Part shown: in pieces, positions 60,817-64,000 of the stretch
Layout of the letters: each line of letters starts with the position of its first letter
Numbering within the stretch: the first letter of the stretch is position 1
DNA from: JAOABP01 sp964590395
GTDB lineage: Bacteria > Hydrothermota > Tepidihabitantia > Tepidihabitantales > Tepidihabitantaceae
Reading direction: 5' to 3'
DNA: 64,000 nt
Assembly: GCA_964590395.1 (NCBI GenBank)
Contig: CAZPVT010000030.1
Coordinates: forward strand, 248,001 to 312,000
Position numbers and translations under genes: made by a program
The notes under the pieces: generated by a model
The model's input: the letters and a program-made list of their open reading frames with translations, nothing else
What the model was told of the DNA's origin: nothing
The model's database searches: none

Positions 60817-63318
60817 TCAAAGAGACTCGCCCCAATTCGTTCCCGCACCAATGTCCACTACCAGTGGAACATGTAACTGCCAAGATCTCTCCATTTCATC
60901 CTTTACCATCTCTTTAACCTTATCGCAACAGCCCTCCTCTACTTCGATTAACAACTCATCGTGAATCTGAAGAATTATTCCTCCTTCAACCTTAGCGTCA
61001 TGCAACCGTTGATCAACGATAATCATCGCTCGCTTTATTATGTCAGCCGCCGATCCCTGCATTGGCGCATTGAGTGCTGCGCGCAACGCCGCATCAGCTT
61101 CCGGTCGATTTTCGCTCGCTATCCCGGGCACCGGTCTAATTCTTCCCGAAATCGTTCGAACAAATCCATCTTTTCTTACCTGTTCTGTTAACCGTTCACG
61201 CCAATCCGCGACTCCGGGAAACTGGACAAAATACTTCTCCATAAAGGCTCTTGCCTGCTCAATTGGAATATCCATCCGGGTAGAAAGTCCCCAATCCCCC
61301 ATTCCATAAATAATGCCATAATTCACCATCTTGGCTATACGGCGCTGCTCGGGAGTAACATCTTCCGGTGCGATACCCAAGATAGTTGCCGCGGTCGCGG
61401 TGTGGATATCCTCACCGCGGTTAAAAGCCTCAATTAACCGCTCATCTTCGGAAAAATGGGCAAGTACCCGCAGTTCGATCTGTGAATAATCAGCCGAAAT
61501 CAGCATCATCCTGTCACCCGCCACAAATCCCTTTCTTATTTTCCGCCCGATTTCCCCCCGGATCGGAATATTTTGCAAGTTAGGCTGGATACTGGAAAGC
61601 CGGCCGGTACTGGTTCCCCATTGATTAAAACTGGTATGGAGCCGTTGAGTTTTGGGATTAACCATCGCGGGTAACGGTGCCAAATAGGTATTGCATAACT
61701 TATCCAGTTCTCGATATCTTAAGACTTCGGGAATGATAGGATGGGCATTGACTAAATCCAACAGCACATCAGAACCGGTCGAATACCCTGTTTTCGTTCT
61801 CCTACCACGAGGCAACTTCAATCGTTCGTACAATACTGTCGCCAACTGCTTTGGCGAACCGATATTAAACTGCACTCCAGCCAGATTCCAGATCTTTTGG
61901 GTCAGTTGATGCTTCTCATTCTCCAGCTCATTGAGCAGTTGACCAAAGAAACCGACATCGATCTTTATCCCCCGTTCTTCCATTCGGACAAGCACAGCAA
62001 TCAACGGCATTTCCAGTTCATCATAAACCGTTTTCAGGCCAAGTGCAGAAACCTCTGGTAATAACGAATTATAAACCCTTACTGCCCATCCGGCTGCCTC
62101 GCCGTTTTTAATCTCGGTCAGTGTTTCCTTTAGCACCTGCGCAACAACATCCTCGGTGTTGTACCGCTTACGATTCGGATCCACAAGCCAAGCAGCGATA
62201 CAGTTATCAAAGAAGGGCTCGTGCAATGTAAAACCGGCGTTCAGCAGCTGCTTCATTTCCTCTTTTATATTAAACCCTACCTTGATCAGTTCCTGATCAG
62301 AACAAACCTTCGCTATCGTTTGTTGCTCTTTTAAGGGTAGAAACATAATTATGTTTTCTTCGCCGGCAATCCAAAACCCTTTTTCTGGTGCAAAGGCGAA
62401 ACCAATTACCCCTCCATCTGTAATTTTACGCACCAACTCTGCATTGAAGTCTTTGATCTGCCAATGGTTATTACTCCCCGATATAACTACCGACGGCTGT
62501 AACTCTTTCAAAAAAGAAGTGAACTCCAGTTCCCGATAAATTTCGGTTAATTTTACTGTATCCGGATCAGTTAACTTCAGAAACTCAATTGCTACGATTG
62601 CTTCGGCTCTTGGTTTAATCACCGCCAAATCTCGGGAGAGAATTGCTATGTCGCGATAAATTTTCAGATTCTCTTCGTTTGCCAATACCTGCTCAAGAGT
62701 TCCGTATTTTATTAAAAGCGCCTTTGCCTTTTTGGGTCCAATACCCGGAACACCAGGGATATTGTCTGCCGGATCACCAGCAAGTGCCAAGAAATCTGCT
62801 ACCTGCTCTGGGGCTATTCCGAATTTCTCTTTTACTACGCTGGGATCGTAATATTTTTCCTGGTAAGGATCAAAGACCTTTACGTTTTCCCCCACCAGTT
62901 GTAAAAGATCTTTATCACCACTGACAATTATCACCTCCAATCCCGCTTCTTTCCCCTGTTGAGCAAGAGCACCAATGACATCGTCCGCCTCGATACCAGT
63001 AATCTCCAAAACTTTCAGACTCCAAGCGGTTACTATCATCTTAGCATAACCGATCGACTGATTAAGCTCAGGTGGCATCTTTGGTCGCTGAGCCTTATAA
63101 TCAACATAAATCTCATCCCGAAAGGTCTTACCTGGAGCATCAAAAACCACTGCACAAAAAGCTGGCTTCAAATTCCGTAAAACCTTTTTTAAGGTATTGG
63201 CAAAACCAAAAATCGCCGATGTATTCATTCCCTTAGAATTACGCAACGGATTCCGGATAAAGGCGAAAAAGCTACGATAGAGCACTGAGTGGGCATCGAT
63301 TAAAACCAATCTGCTCAT
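60817..63318 (-). CDS. polA: DNA polymerase I with degenerate proofreading domain
   Basis: An 833-residue family A polymerase. The N-terminal 5' nuclease (LVLIDAHSVLYRSFFAF, VVFDAPGKTFRDEIY, GIEADDVIGALA, VSGDKDLLQLV, DNIPGVPGIGPKKA) looks intact. The middle domain lacks the exonuclease acids: the FDTET position reads GFAFAPEKG and the second motif is FNIKEEM, so proofreading is probably absent, as in Taq. The polymerase domain has GRLSSIQPNLQNIP, MISADYSQIELRVLAH, RRIAKMVNYGIIYGM and QIHDELLIEV. ATG at 63318 is chosen because TTGCAA-16-TAAAAT predicts transcription from 63317. Confidence 0.95.
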   Translation of the reverse strand: MSRLVLIDAHSVLYRSFFAFIRNPLRNSKGMNTSAIFGFANTLKKVLRNLKPAFCAVVFDAPGKTFRDEIYVDYKAQRPKMPPELNQSIGYAKMIVTAWSLKVLEITGIEADDVIGALAQQGKEAGLEVIIVSGDKDLLQLVGENVKVFDPYQEKYYDPSVVKEKFGIAPEQVADFLALAGDPADNIPGVPGIGPKKAKALLIKYGTLEQVLANEENLKIYRDIAILSRDLAVIKPRAEAIVAIEFLKLTDPDTVKLTEIYRELEFTSFLKELQPSVVISGSNNHWQIKDFNAELVRKITDGGVIGFAFAPEKGFWIAGEENIIMFLPLKEQQTIAKVCSDQELIKVGFNIKEEMKQLLNAGFTLHEPFFDNCIAAWLVDPNRKRYNTEDVVAQVLKETLTEIKNGEAAGWAVRVYNSLLPEVSALGLKTVYDELEMPLIAVLVRMEERGIKIDVGFFGQLLNELENEKHQLTQKIWNLAGVQFNIGSPKQLATVLYERLKLPRGRRTKTGYSTGSDVLLDLVNAHPIIPEVLRYRELDKLCNTYLAPLPAMVNPKTQRLHTSFNQWGTSTGRLSSIQPNLQNIPIRGEIGRKIRKGFVAGDRMMLISADYSQIELRVLAHFSEDERLIEAFNRGEDIHTATAATILGIAPEDVTPEQRRIAKMVNYGIIYGMGDWGLSTRMDIPIEQARAFMEKYFVQFPGVADWRERLTEQVRKDGFVRTISGRIRPVPGIASENRPEADAALRAALNAPMQGSAADIIKRAMIIVDQRLHDAKVEGGIILQIHDELLIEVEEGCCDKVKEMVKDEMERSWQLHVPLVVDIGAGTNWGESL

Positions 63319-63323
63319 AGGAG

Positions 63324-63351
63324 ATTTTACCATCAACCGCTGTAATTGCAA
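63324..63351 (-). promoter_or_regulatory. Leaderless promoter of polA
   Basis: Minus strand: TTGCAA (63346-63351), 16 bp, TAAAAT (63324-63329). The predicted start, 63317, lies inside the ATG at 63316-63318. Longer start choices upstream would overlap the promoter. Confidence 0.6.
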
Positions 63352-63880
63352 GACCTTATCTTGTCGGTTATATATAGTTAAGGTTTTTATCATTTACTCT
63401 GACCACCAAGCGATCGCTGGATATCAATCGTTACTAATAATATTTTACCACAATATTAACCATTACTACCATCAAAACGTTTTTGTTATGCCATATATCC
63501 CCACAGCCAATGGGCTGACTAAAACCTTTATCATTATCATCACCAACGTCATACCGATAACCACACCAGTTACCTAAGGAAGAACCGTAAACTCAACCCG
63601 GAATCTTTGCCTAATCTCTAACAAAACCGTAACCCCGACCATGGGCGTCTCTATTTCTCAATTCAACAGGATAATGGATGCCATCCCAATACTGCCTAGC
63701 GGATTGAATTTAAGATAGGTCTTCATTCTAAGCTATTATATCTCAATACAATAACAAAAATAACACCTTTTAATTATACCTCTTTTCTGTCTGTTTCAAT
63801 CCAAATGGTCTTCCTCACTGGCTGAAGCAAAATAACTAGCTGATTTTTTTGATAAACGATAATTTACTTTCCCGCAGACC
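63352..63880. other. Stretch without a recognisable gene; possible decayed reading frame on the minus strand
   Basis: No intact gene. On the minus strand between about 63435 and 63709 one frame reads as protein-like sequence (ARQYWDGIHYPVELRNRD, HGRGYGFVRD, then VYGSSLGNWCGYRYDVG) interrupted by TAG and TGA codons without frame change. It may be a dead gene fragment or chance. No RNA gene or repeat was seen. Confidence 0.3.
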
Positions 63881-63909
63881 TTGACTAATGGTTTCCTCTG
63901 ATGGATAAT
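63881..63909 (+). promoter_or_regulatory. Candidate leaderless promoter near the right edge
   Basis: TTGACT (63881-63886), 17 bp, GATAAT (63904-63909). The predicted start is 63916, within an ATG at 63915-63917 that opens a 19-codon frame. Confidence 0.45.
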
Positions 63910-63914
63910 TTATT

Positions 63915-63974
63915 ATGAAAATATTGAAAGAAAAATTTTCCGTTCAACTAACTTTAATTGTAGCCGACAGATAA
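63915..63974 (+). CDS. Possible 19-residue leader peptide
   Basis: ATG at 63915 opens a 19-codon frame ending in TAA at 63974. It begins at the predicted start of the promoter just upstream, and four bases after its stop codon another ATG (63979) opens a frame MPLSTAE that runs off the window. It may be a leader for that gene, or the promoter may serve the second ATG with a short leader. Too short for a functional call. Confidence 0.25.
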   Translation: MKILKEKFSVQLTLIVADR

Positions 63975-64000
63975 CATTATGCCTTTATCTACTGCTGAAA

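Overview
The window reads as a contiguous piece of a bacterial chromosome of moderate to low GC, probably from an uncultivated member of the FCB group; a candidate WOR-3/Stahlbacteria-like lineage is a plausible guess, not a proof. Supporting clues are a secreted repeat protein with a type IX secretion (T9SS) type A sorting domain, a PorX-like PglZ response regulator with an adjacent histidine kinase, a tRNA without an encoded CCA end, and a membrane pyrophosphatase. I see no insertion sequence, CRISPR array or phage genes.

Layout. 1-7.8 kb (minus strand): membrane pyrophosphatase (cut by the left edge), a GGQ release-factor-like protein, a biotin-carrying carboxyltransferase, murF, queA, purC, a SagB-type nitroreductase and purE. 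7.8-16.8 kb (plus): a LarA-like protein, then asnS, a small EF-Tu-domain-2-like protein, a 36-residue basic peptide, addB and addA. 17.1-19.9 kb (minus): PorX-like regulator and its kinase. 20-23.3 kb (plus): four consecutive membrane protein genes led by an FnIII/DUF6754-like protein, the least understood cassette here. 23.4-27.1 kb (plus): tRNA-Val, a COG1579 zinc-ribbon protein, RNase HI-like, an LpxL-type acyltransferase, dut and a GT4 glycosyltransferase. 27.1-30.8 kb (minus): metG-tatD-rsmA. 30.8-33.6 kb (minus): the T9SS repeat protein. 34.2-38.2 kb (plus): a two-subunit CoA-transferase and two acyl-CoA dehydrogenases. 38.2-60.8 kb (minus): a 22-kb surface polysaccharide locus (wecB, wzz-like, two flippases, two polymerase/ligase-like proteins, epimerase, two TupA-like ATP-grasp proteins, GNAT, deacetylase, glycosyltransferases, the capE-capF-capG set for UDP-L-FucNAc, a PglC-type initiating transferase, and a PLP-deaminase/ATP-grasp/aminotransferase trio). 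60.8-63.3 kb (minus): DNA polymerase I. The last 0.7 kb has no clear gene.

The promoters are unusually legible. Fifteen TTGACA-like/TATAAT-like pairs with 16-17 bp spacers can be read by eye. For ten of them (purE, LarA-like, asnS, kinase, DUF6754-like, zinc-ribbon, metG, capE, epimerase, polA) the predicted transcription start falls on or within about 3 nt of the start codon, so these mRNAs are probably leaderless, whereas many downstream operon genes carry Shine-Dalgarno sequences. This also fixes several start codons.

The strongest candidates for something undescribed are the four-gene DUF6754-like membrane cassette, divergent from the PorX-like two-component pair, and the leaderless promoter architecture. 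All product calls are from motif reading only; no database search was run.
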